Positions 8,602 through 16,068 of a DNA stretch of 59,459 bases are shown here, one piece after another (position 1 is the first letter of the stretch; the number at the start of each line of letters is the position of its first letter). A program made the translations under genes and the position numbers. Origin of the DNA: JBBEAM01 sp040882845 (GTDB taxonomy: Bacteria > Pseudomonadota > Alphaproteobacteria > Kiloniellales > DSM-21159); NCBI GenBank assembly GCA_040882845.1, contig JBBEAM010000008.1:1-59459 (forward strand), read 5' to 3'. The notes under the pieces were generated by a model that saw nothing but the letters and a program-made list of their open reading frames with translations, was not told where the DNA came from and did not search any database.

Positions 8602-8931
8602 CTAGCCGCGCGGCGGCAGGGAGAAGAAGGAAACGTCCGTCAGCAGGCTGTTTTCCTGGCTGATCAGGTAGCCCGCCTCGGCCGTGGCCTGCAGGTAGGC
8701 CTGCCAGGCGGGATCCGCCATCATCGCCGCCCTGCGCCCGGCCCGGTCGGCGGCGTCGCGATAGACCCAGATGTGGACATAGGAGTTGACGTCGCCGACG
8801 TCCGGCTGTGCGAACAGCAGCGGCGCGCCGAGGTGCCGCCACTGTGGCTCCAGCCCCAGCTCTTCATAGAGCGCCAGCTGCCTGGCTAGCGCGCCGGGGC
8901 GGCAACGGTAGGTACGCAGGTCGTAGAGCAT
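8602..8931 (-). CDS. NIPSNAP family protein
   Basis: 109 residues beginning MLYDLRTYRCRPG, the typical N-terminus of NIPSNAP (alpha-beta barrel dimer) proteins, then GLEPQWRHLGAP and YVHIWVYRDAADR. The reading frame extends much further upstream, but the ATG at 8931 is preceded by GGGAGGA and matches the usual roughly 105-residue length. Bacterial NIPSNAP proteins often sit beside catabolic enzymes; their biochemical role is poorly defined. It is the first gene of the minus-strand operon with the small protein and the amidase, divergent from the ThDP enzyme. Confidence 0.82.
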   Translation of the reverse strand: MLYDLRTYRCRPGALARQLALYEELGLEPQWRHLGAPLLFAQPDVGDVNSYVHIWVYRDAADRAGRRAAMMADPAWQAYLQATAEAGYLISQENSLLTDVSFFSLPPRG

Positions 8932-9045
8932 CGGCAGGTCCTCCCGGTCTTCGGGGCAGGGCGAAGAAGATCGCTGTTGTCGGCCCCGCCGCCACTCTGT
9001 ACGACATCTGACGGTCCTGCCTAGCCCTTGCGAAGAGGTGCCTCC

Positions 9046-10695
9046 ATGCCCCGCCGTCACGGCGGCCAGATCCTGGCCGATCATCTCAAGACCGAAGGGG
9101 TGCCGCGGGTGTTCTGCGTGCCCGGCGAAAGCTACCTCGCGGCGCTCGACGGACTCTACAAGTCCGGTATCGAGGTCGTGGTCTGCCGCCAGGAAGGCGG
9201 CGCGGCGATGATGGCCGAGGCCCAGGGCAAGCTGACCGGCCGTCCCGGCATCTGTTTCGTCACCCGCGGGCCGGGCGCGACCAACGCCGCCTCCGGCGTG
9301 CATGTCGCCTTTCAGGACTCGACGCCGATGATCCTCTTCGTCGGTCAGGTGGCGCGCGGCATGCAGGACCGCGAGGCCTTCCAGGAGGTCGATTATCGCA
9401 GGATGTACGCGCCGCTCGCCAAGTGGGTCGAGGAGGTGAGCTCGGTCGAGCGGCTGCCGGAATATCTCAGCCGCGCCTTCCATATCGCCCAATCGGGCCG
9501 CCCGGGCCCGGTGGTGCTGGCGCTACCGGAGGACGTGCTCTCCGCCGAGGCCGAGCTTGCCGACGCCAAGGCCTCGATCCCCGGCGAGCCCAAAGCGAGC
9601 CCCGAGGACGCCGGTGCGATCCTGGACGCGCTGGAACAAGCGCAGCAGCCGATGGTCCTGGTCGGCGGCGGCGGCTGGAGCGCCGAAGCGGGCCGCGATC
9701 TCGCCGCCTTCGCCGCCGCACACGACCTGCCGGTCGCCGGCACCTTCCGCTGCCAGGACTATCTCCACAATGCCAGCCCGAACTACGTGGGCTATGCCGG
9801 GCTTGGTAACGACCCTAGGCTCGCCCAGAGAATCCGCGACGCCGATCTGCTGCTGGTGATCGGCGCCAGGATCGGCGAGGCGACCAGCAACGGCTATGGC
9901 CTGATCGACATTCCGCAGCCCCGGCAGCGGCTGATCCACAGCCACCCCGGCGCCTCCGAGCTCGGGCGGGTCTATCGCCCCGACTTGGCGATCAATGCCT
10001 CCAGCCCCTCGCTGCTGGCCAGACTTGCGGCGCTATCGGGACATAATGACCGCCCCTGGGCAGCCTGGCGCGCCGAGGCGCGCGAGGACGCCCTGGCCTG
10101 GGCGACGCCGCGCGAGACCCCGGGCCGGGTCAAGCTGGAGCAGGTCATCGCCCATCTCGGCAAGGTCCTGCCCGCGGATGCGATCCTCGCCAACGGCGCC
10201 GGCAACTACGCCGCCTTCCTGCACCGCTATTTCCGCTATCGCGGCTACCGCACCCAGCTCGCGCCGACCTCGGGCTCGATGGGCTACGGCCTGCCGGCGG
10301 CGATCGCCGCCAAGCTGCAGCACCCGGAGCGGACGGTGATCTGCCTGGCCGGCGACGGCTGTTTCCAGATGACCGGCCAGGAACTCGCCACGGCGATGCA
10401 GGTTGGCGCGGCGATCGTCGTGATCGTCGCCAACAACGGCATCTACGGCACCATCCGCATGCATCAGGAGCGCGAGTATCCCGGCCGGGTTAGCGGCACC
10501 AGTCTGGTCAATCCGGATTTCGCGGCCCTGGCCCGCGCCCACGGCGCCCACGGCGAGACGGTGGAAGACACCGCCGGCTTCCCGGCGGCGCTGCAGCGCG
10601 CCCTGGCGGCAGGCAAGGCGGCGCTGATCGAACTCAAGACCGATCCCGAGGCGATCTCCCCGGCGACCACGATCTCTGCGCTGCGCAGGGGTTAG
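9046..10695 (+). CDS. Thiamine-diphosphate-dependent enzyme, acetolactate-synthase-like
   Basis: 549 residues in the order PYR domain, central domain, PP domain. The catalytic Glu that activates ThDP is Glu50 (CRQEGGAAM). The ThDP/Mg motif starts GDGCFQMTGQE near residue 436 and ends with the NN of VANNGIYGT. The ATG at 9046 has GAGGTG upstream; an in-frame TTG at 9028 is less likely. The family includes acetolactate synthase, sulfoacetaldehyde acetyltransferase and 2-oxoacid decarboxylases. No small regulatory subunit (ilvH) is adjacent, so a catabolic rather than biosynthetic role is more likely. It is divergent from NIPSNAP and convergent with the stress protein gene. Confidence 0.85.
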   Translation: MPRRHGGQILADHLKTEGVPRVFCVPGESYLAALDGLYKSGIEVVVCRQEGGAAMMAEAQGKLTGRPGICFVTRGPGATNAASGVHVAFQDSTPMILFVGQVARGMQDREAFQEVDYRRMYAPLAKWVEEVSSVERLPEYLSRAFHIAQSGRPGPVVLALPEDVLSAEAELADAKASIPGEPKASPEDAGAILDALEQAQQPMVLVGGGGWSAEAGRDLAAFAAAHDLPVAGTFRCQDYLHNASPNYVGYAGLGNDPRLAQRIRDADLLLVIGARIGEATSNGYGLIDIPQPRQRLIHSHPGASELGRVYRPDLAINASSPSLLARLAALSGHNDRPWAAWRAEAREDALAWATPRETPGRVKLEQVIAHLGKVLPADAILANGAGNYAAFLHRYFRYRGYRTQLAPTSGSMGYGLPAAIAAKLQHPERTVICLAGDGCFQMTGQELATAMQVGAAIVVIVANNGIYGTIRMHQEREYPGRVSGTSLVNPDFAALARAHGAHGETVEDTAGFPAALQRALAAGKAALIELKTDPEAISPATTISALRRG

Positions 10696-11531
10696 GCGCT
10701 GAGTTGCAGGACCGGGCAACCGAGCCCGGCGAGCGCCGCCCGCGCCGCCTCGTCAAGCCCTGGACCGGCGACGATCAGGCCAGGCAGGTCGCGGGACAGC
10801 TCCTGGCGTAGAGAGCGGATTTCACCGGGCCGGATCGAGAGCAGAGGCACCCGCTCCCCAGCGGCGCGGCGCGCGGCGCGCTCCGCCGCCGTGGCGAGAT
10901 CCGGGTCGAGCAGGGTCACGGCCAGTCCGGCGCCCCGGCGGGCGGCGAGGCCGCCGGCGACCGCCAGGGTCGCGGCGAGATCCTCTTCTGCGGCCACCAC
11001 CGCCTGGACCCGGCCACGGCTCGGCAAGGCGCGGGCGCGCGCCGGCTCGAACAGCGCCAGCAGCGACTGCAGAGCCTGCCGCGAGGCGGCGCGGCGGGCG
11101 TCAGCCAAGCGGCGCGGATCGAAGCACGGGCCGACCCGAGGCGAAATCAGCAGCAGGTCGTCGCGCTCCGCCACCGCGGCCAGCGCGCCCTCGAAGCGGC
11201 CGCGCCCGGTCTGAAAGCTGCACTGCAGCCTGCGACGGCCACGCAGCTTCTCGATCAGCTCCCGCGCCAGGCGTTCCTGGACGCGGAAGTGGGCGCGCAT
11301 CCGGGCGCTGCTGAGCTCGCGCAGGCTGGCCGAGCCAAGGCTCACCTCGAAGGCCAGCGGCGAGGCGGCATAGGAGATCAAGGCCTCGTCCTCGACGAAC
11401 AGGCCGGACAGCGGGGTTCCCAGGGATTCGGCGAGGTCCGCGGCCAACTCCAGCAGGGCGCGGCCCTGGGCGGTCGCGTCGAAGGCGACGATCACCCGGC
11501 GGAAGTGCCGCCCTGTCCCCTGGTCGCTCAT
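10692..11531 (-). CDS. Universal stress protein-like, double-domain
   Basis: 279 residues starting with a Usp-type beta strand (RRVIVAFDATAQGRALLELAADLAE) and long enough for two Usp-like halves. The second half is degenerate, and the ATP-binding G-2X-G-9X-G(S/T) motif is not visible in either half, so nucleotide binding is doubtful. It overlaps the upstream Lon-family gene by four bases (ATGA) and is therefore translationally coupled to it. The stop overlaps the convergent ThDP-enzyme stop. A stress role alongside the protease is inferred from the pairing. Confidence 0.65.
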   Translation of the reverse strand: MSDQGTGRHFRRVIVAFDATAQGRALLELAADLAESLGTPLSGLFVEDEALISYAASPLAFEVSLGSASLRELSSARMRAHFRVQERLARELIEKLRGRRRLQCSFQTGRGRFEGALAAVAERDDLLLISPRVGPCFDPRRLADARRAASRQALQSLLALFEPARARALPSRGRVQAVVAAEEDLAATLAVAGGLAARRGAGLAVTLLDPDLATAAERAARRAAGERVPLLSIRPGEIRSLRQELSRDLPGLIVAGPGLDEAARAALAGLGCPVLQLSA

Positions 11532-13948
11532 GCCCCGGCCGCCTTTCCATCGGGCTCCGCGAAGGCCTGTCGGGCCTTGGCGAAGGCGACCAGCCGGGCA
11601 TCGACCAGGGCATTGATGGAGTCGGCGGGAAAGCGCCCCTCCGCATCGCGTTCACCGGCCGACCGGCCGGTCAGCAGCTCGATGCCCTGGTCGACATGAT
11701 CGACCGCATAGACGGCGAAGTCGCCCCGCGCGACCGCCTCGATGACATCCTCGCGCAGCATCAGGTGCTCGACGTTGGCGGCCGGGATCATCGCGCCCTG
11801 GGTGCCGGTCAGGCCGCGTGCCCGGCAGATGTCGAAGAAACCCTCGATCTTCTCGTTGACGCCGCCGATCGCCTGCACCTGTCCGAACTGATCGACCGAG
11901 CCGGTGACGGCCAAATCCTGGCGCAGCGGCACCTCGGAGAGCGCCGAGAACAGGGCGTAGAGCTCCGCCGAGGAGGCGCTGTCGCCGTCGACCCCGCCGT
12001 AGGACTGCTCGAACACCAGGGTTGCGGACAGCGACAGCGGCCGCTCAAGGGCGTAGCGCCCGGCGAGGAAGCCGCTGAGGATCAGCACGCCCTTGGAGTG
12101 CAGCGGCCCGCCGAGCTTCACCTCGCGCTCGATGTCCATCACCTTGCCGGCGCCGACGTGGACCCGGGCGGTGATCCGGGACGGCCGGCCGAAGGCGAAA
12201 CCGCCGAACTGCAGCACGCTGAGACCGTTGATCTGTCCGACCTCGACGCCGGAGGTGGAAATCCGCACGATCTCCCGCTCGATCGCTTCGTGGCTTTTCT
12301 CGCGAATCCGGTCCACCCGCCGGATCTGTGCCGCCACTGCCTGGCGCACCTGGGCTTCCCCGACCATCTCCACGCCCGCCTTGCCGGCCAGATAGTCGGC
12401 TTCGCGCAGCAGGTCGTTGAGCGAACGGGCATGCAAGGAGAGCTTCCTGCGGTCGCCGGCCAGGCGCACGCTGTGCCGCAGCACCTCGGTCAAGGCGCAG
12501 GCATCGAAGGGTTTCAATTCCTCCGCCACGATCTGCCCTGCGATCACGCGTAGAAATTCGCGCTGGTGGTCGGCGTCGCGGTCGATCTCCTCGTCGAAGT
12601 CGGCGGCCACCTTGAACAGATCCTCGAACTCCGGATCGAGCTCGCTCAACAGATAGAACAGCCGCCGCTCCCCGAGCAGCACCACCTTGGTGTCGAGGGG
12701 GATCGGCTCCGGCTCCAGCGAGGCGGTGGAGATCAGACTCATGCTCTGGGCCGGAGATTCGATCCTGATCTCCCGCGCTTTAAGGGCACGTTTCAGGGCA
12801 TCCCAGGAAAAGGGCTGGGTCAGCAGCTTGCGCGCCTCGATCACCAGGTAGCCGCCGTTGGCGCGGTGCAGCGCCCCCGGCTTGATCAGACTGAAGTCGG
12901 TGACCAGGGCGCCGAAGCGCGAGATGTGCTCGGCCCGGCCGATCAGGTTCAGCACCGTGGGGTTGTCCTCGATCACGACCGGCGCGCCCCGCTCGCTCTC
13001 GTGGGTCACCAGGGCATTGACCTTGTAGCGCTCGAAGCCGCCAATCTCGAAGGAGGCCTCGCTGCCGCCGGGCTCCTGCTTCTGCGCTGCGGCCTGTTCG
13101 GCCATGCGGATCGCATGGTAGTTGGCGATCAGGTCGCGCTTCACCGCTTCCAAATAGGCCAGCACCTCGGGCAGGTCCTGAAACTGCTCGACCGCTGCTT
13201 CCAGCGCCGCGGCGACGCCCAAGGCAATGATCTCAGACTGCAGCTCGCGCAGCGCCTGGCGGCGGTCGCGGTCCCAGCGCGGCAGCTGCTTGACCACCTC
13301 CTGCAGATCCTTCTGCAGCGTCTCGATCTCCTGCTTGATGCGCGCCTGCTCCTCGGCCGGCAGCTTGTCGAACTCTCCGGGGTCGATCACCTCGCCGTCC
13401 TTGAGCGGCGCGAAGCCGAAGCCGGTCGGGGTGCGGAGCAGCGCGATGTCCTGCTCCGCCGCCTTCTCGCGCAGGGTCTCGAAGGCCTCGTCGGGTTTCT
13501 GACGGTGCTCTTCCTCCAGGCTGCGGAAGCGGTTCTGGTTGTCCTCGTTCTCGAACAGCGCCGGAATCGCCTCGCGCACATCCTCGACAAAACGCTGCAT
13601 CGCCTGGGAAAGCTGTACGCCCCTGCCGCTCGGCAGGCGCATCGCGTTGGGCCGGAAATGGTCGCTGAAGTCGTGGACATAGACCCAGTCCTCGGGGGTC
13701 GGCTCCTTGGCCGCCTGGCGTTCCAACTGGCGCAGCAGCAGCGGGCGCTTGCCCGATCCTTCCGGACCCATGACGAAGAGGTTGAAGCCCTGCCCACCGA
13801 CCTCGACGCCGAACTCGATGGCTTCCAGCACCCGCTCCTGCCCGGGCAGGGTTTCGCGGGGCTGCAGATCGCGGCTGCTGTCGATCCCCAAGGACAGCGG
13901 ATCGCAGCGGAAGGTCAGACTGTCCGGCGACAGGGGGGCTATCGGCAT
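11528..13948 (-). CDS. Lon-family AAA+ serine protease (COG1067 / LonB-like)
   Basis: 806 residues. The N-terminal AAA part has the P-loop-like GPEGSGKR at 61-68, with Arg where S/T is usual. A long charged helical insertion spans about 150-300. The C-terminal S16 protease domain has catalytic Ser657 (DGDSASS) and Lys700 (GGVNEKIEG), with a 43-residue spacing identical to Ser679/Lys722 in E. coli Lon. The Lon N-terminal substrate domain is missing, as in bacterial LonB-like proteins. No membrane segment is seen, unlike archaeal LonB. ATG 13948 has GAGGAGAG upstream. It heads a two-gene operon with the Usp-like gene. Confidence 0.85.
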   Translation of the reverse strand: MPIAPLSPDSLTFRCDPLSLGIDSSRDLQPRETLPGQERVLEAIEFGVEVGGQGFNLFVMGPEGSGKRPLLLRQLERQAAKEPTPEDWVYVHDFSDHFRPNAMRLPSGRGVQLSQAMQRFVEDVREAIPALFENEDNQNRFRSLEEEHRQKPDEAFETLREKAAEQDIALLRTPTGFGFAPLKDGEVIDPGEFDKLPAEEQARIKQEIETLQKDLQEVVKQLPRWDRDRRQALRELQSEIIALGVAAALEAAVEQFQDLPEVLAYLEAVKRDLIANYHAIRMAEQAAAQKQEPGGSEASFEIGGFERYKVNALVTHESERGAPVVIEDNPTVLNLIGRAEHISRFGALVTDFSLIKPGALHRANGGYLVIEARKLLTQPFSWDALKRALKAREIRIESPAQSMSLISTASLEPEPIPLDTKVVLLGERRLFYLLSELDPEFEDLFKVAADFDEEIDRDADHQREFLRVIAGQIVAEELKPFDACALTEVLRHSVRLAGDRRKLSLHARSLNDLLREADYLAGKAGVEMVGEAQVRQAVAAQIRRVDRIREKSHEAIEREIVRISTSGVEVGQINGLSVLQFGGFAFGRPSRITARVHVGAGKVMDIEREVKLGGPLHSKGVLILSGFLAGRYALERPLSLSATLVFEQSYGGVDGDSASSAELYALFSALSEVPLRQDLAVTGSVDQFGQVQAIGGVNEKIEGFFDICRARGLTGTQGAMIPAANVEHLMLREDVIEAVARGDFAVYAVDHVDQGIELLTGRSAGERDAEGRFPADSINALVDARLVAFAKARQAFAEPDGKAAGA

Positions 13949-14007
13949 CCGGCTCTCCTCGTTCTACTTACTATTCTCTCAGAATTAGATAGGCATGGCT
14001 TTGCGCC

Positions 14008-14057
14008 GGATCAAAAGACAAAGCCCCCGCCAGAGACGCGCGGTCTCGGCGGGGGCT
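14008..14057 (-). terminator. Rho-independent terminator of the methyltransferase gene
   Basis: On the minus strand a GC-rich hairpin: arms AGCCCCCGCC plus GAGAC (one bulged A), loop GCGCG at 14038-14042, pairing with 14043-14057. Reading on the minus strand it is followed by the T-rich run TTTGTCTTTT (14011-14020). It lies 82 bp past the methyltransferase stop and upstream of the Lon-family gene, so it should isolate the two transcription units. Confidence 0.75.
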
Positions 14058-14138
14058 GCGTGGGCTTGAGGGCACGAGATCCCTGAGCTTAGAGGCTGAT
14101 TCACGGGCTACGCTGTTTCAGCGAGACCCGATCAGGCT

Positions 14139-15257
14139 CTAGGGACGGCAGAAGTAGTAGTAGTTCTGCACATCGTGAGCGAGCTCGTGCACGGCGATCT
14201 GGCTGAAGCCGGCCTTGCGGAAGTAGTCCAGCGCCGTCTCCCTGCCCCACATCGCGCCGAGACCCTCGCCGCCCTGGGCCAGCGAGACCGTCATGCAGTG
14301 CATGCAGGAGACGGTGTAGAGCAGCGGGCCGATCGGATGGTCCATGTTGCCGTGATGATGGCTGCTGCCTTTGATGTCCTGGGCCAGATAGACGCCGCCC
14401 TCGGCCAGCGCGCGGCGGATGCCATTCAGCACCCGCTGCGGTGCCGCCTGGTCGTGCACCGCGTCGAAGGTGGTGATGAAGTCGAAAGCCCCCTCCTCGG
14501 CGGTCTCGTCGAAGTCGCTGAGGTCGCGGGTAACGAACGCGACGTTGGCGTTGCCCTGCGCCTCGGCCTCGGCCTTGGCGAAAGCGATGGCCTCCCCGGA
14601 GAGGTCGTAGCCGGTGAAGCGGCTGTTGGGGAAAAGCCGCGCCATCAGATTGACCGCCTTGCCTCGGCCGCAGCCGACGTCGAGCACACGGATACCCGCC
14701 TCAAGCCGCTCCTTGAGGCCGGGCTCGAGGGGCAGGATGTGCTCTTCCAGCGCCGGCAGCACGGACTGGCCGCTGTCCTCGGCCATCACCTCGTGGAAGC
14801 GGGCGTAGCGCGCATAGGGCACACCGCCGCCTTCCTTGAAGCAGGTAACGATATCGTCCTCGACGCTGCCGAGCACGCCGATGTACTGGGCAAAGACGCC
14901 GAGATTGTCGGCGGCGCTGGCCCGGGTCAGCAGTGCCGCGTGCTCCGGCGGCAGACGGTAGCTGCCGCTCTCGGGGTCGTGCGCGACGATGCCGCCGACG
15001 GTCATGGCGCCGAGCCACTCGCGCACGTAGCGCTCATCGAGTCCCGCTTCGGCGGCCAGGGTCTTGCTGTCGCAGGGCGGCAGCACGGCGAGGGTATCGA
15101 ACAACCCGGTGCGGTGGCCGATCGAGAGCATCAGCGACAACGCGCCGCCGTTGAGGATTCCGACCAGCTTATCCGCGAAGGCCTCCGCCTGCGCCGGATC
15201 CGGGGTCTGACCCTGGGCGGCCCCTTGAGCTGCCAGGGGTTGGGGCGAAACACACAT
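14139..15257 (-). CDS. SAM-dependent methyltransferase with N-terminal winged-helix dimerisation domain
   Basis: 372 residues. Residues about 25-120 resemble the winged-helix/dimerisation domain of O-methyltransferase-like proteins (LAAEAGLDERYVREWLGAM). The Rossmann methyltransferase domain follows, with motif I VLDVGCGRGK at 191-200 and an acidic residue (YDLSG) at the end of the next strand. The start is supported by AGGAGA seven bases upstream. The substrate is unknown. It is divergent from a TetR regulator across a 184-bp region with a good minus-strand promoter and a palindrome, so repression by that regulator is likely. It is monocistronic, ending at a terminator. Confidence 0.8.
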   Translation of the reverse strand: MCVSPQPLAAQGAAQGQTPDPAQAEAFADKLVGILNGGALSLMLSIGHRTGLFDTLAVLPPCDSKTLAAEAGLDERYVREWLGAMTVGGIVAHDPESGSYRLPPEHAALLTRASAADNLGVFAQYIGVLGSVEDDIVTCFKEGGGVPYARYARFHEVMAEDSGQSVLPALEEHILPLEPGLKERLEAGIRVLDVGCGRGKAVNLMARLFPNSRFTGYDLSGEAIAFAKAEAEAQGNANVAFVTRDLSDFDETAEEGAFDFITTFDAVHDQAAPQRVLNGIRRALAEGGVYLAQDIKGSSHHHGNMDHPIGPLLYTVSCMHCMTVSLAQGGEGLGAMWGRETALDYFRKAGFSQIAVHELAHDVQNYYYFCRP

Positions 15258-15284
15258 GTTTGTCTCCTGTTTTTAGACTGACTA

Positions 15285-15327
15285 GTTTGTATAAACCGTA
15301 ATAACTACTGCAGCTCTAGGGAGTCAA
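15285..15327 (-). promoter_or_regulatory. Promoter and candidate TetR operator for the methyltransferase
   Basis: On the minus strand, TTGACT (15322-15327), a 17-bp spacer and TTATTA (15299-15304) form a sigma-70-like promoter. Immediately downstream is the inverted repeat GTTTGTATAAAC (15285-15296 as read on +), with four-base arms and a four-base centre, placed where a bound repressor would block initiation. The assignment to the adjacent TetR regulator is inferred. Confidence 0.5.
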
Positions 15328-15405
15328 GATATCGCGTGTTTCATTGGTTTCAGTGAAGTTTCTTGCTTTTCTACGCCTCCCTGGCCATTCTGATTTCTCA
15401 AAGCT

Positions 15406-15434
15406 GAGACATTTTCCAGACTAAAAGGTATAAA
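15406..15434 (+). promoter_or_regulatory. Candidate promoter of the TetR gene (possibly leaderless transcript)
   Basis: GAGACA (15406-15411), a 17-bp spacer and TATAAA (15429-15434) precede the ATG at 15442 by only seven bases after the -10 element. Transcription would begin at or next to the start codon. There is no clear Shine-Dalgarno at normal spacing. Confidence 0.4.
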
Positions 15435-15441
15435 TTAAGCC

Positions 15442-16062
15442 ATGCCCCGGGACGGCAGCGCGACGCGCAGCAAGATCATGGACGCCGCCGAAGCGCTGAT
15501 TCTCAAGCAGGGCTTCTCCGCCAGCGCGATCGATTCGGTGATCGCCGAGGCCGGGATCACCAAGGGCAGCTTCTTCTATCACTTTCCCAACAAGGCAGCT
15601 TTGGCCCGCGCCCTGGTCGATCGCTACGCCAAGCTCGATCTCGCCCACCTCGAAGAGAACATGGCGCGGGCAGAAAATCTCAGCCGCGATCCGCTGCAAC
15701 AGCTGCTGATCTTCATCGGCCTGTTCATCGAGGCGGCGGAAAGTCTGACCGAGCCCTATCCGGGCTGCCTCTTCGCCTCCTTCATCTCCGAGGCTGGGCT
15801 GTTCGACGAGGAAACCCTGGGGGTGATCACCGACACCTATACCGCCTGGCGGGAGCGCCTCGTGGAGAAACTGGGGCGCATCGCGGAGAGCCACCCGCCG
15901 CGCCAGTCAGTGGATCTCGAAAGCCTGGCGGAGATGCTGACCGTGGTTTTCGAAGGCGCCTTCATCGTCTCCAAGACTCAGTGCGAGCCGGAGGTGGTGG
16001 CGGAGCAGTTGATCCATTACCGCAGCTATCTCGAGCTGCTGTTCTCCGCCCCTGAGAGGTAG
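15442..16062 (+). CDS. TetR/AcrR family transcriptional regulator
   Basis: 206 residues with an N-terminal TetR helix-turn-helix (about residues 10-57: ILKQGFSASAIDSVIAEAG then ITKGSFFYHFPNKAAL) and a variable all-helical ligand domain. Divergent from the methyltransferase gene, its most likely target, with an inverted repeat in the shared intergenic region. The inducer is unknown. The stop is 6 bp from the convergent kinase stop, so its transcript may run against that gene. Confidence 0.88.
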   Translation: MPRDGSATRSKIMDAAEALILKQGFSASAIDSVIAEAGITKGSFFYHFPNKAALARALVDRYAKLDLAHLEENMARAENLSRDPLQQLLIFIGLFIEAAESLTEPYPGCLFASFISEAGLFDEETLGVITDTYTAWRERLVEKLGRIAESHPPRQSVDLESLAEMLTVVFEGAFIVSKTQCEPEVVAEQLIHYRSYLELLFSAPER

Positions 16063-16068
16063 GACCGG

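Noticed and set aside
8932..9492. N-terminal extension of the NIPSNAP frame
   Set aside because: Overlaps the divergent ThDP gene and its promoter; a good ribosome site precedes the ATG at 8931.
12566..14086. 506-residue plus-strand frame
   Set aside because: Antisense to the Lon-family gene, whose catalytic dyad is intact.
14111..14123. Small hairpin CGCTG-TTT-CAGCG after the methyltransferase stop
   Set aside because: Only a 5-bp stem with no T run; the stronger hairpin at 14022-14057 is the better terminator.
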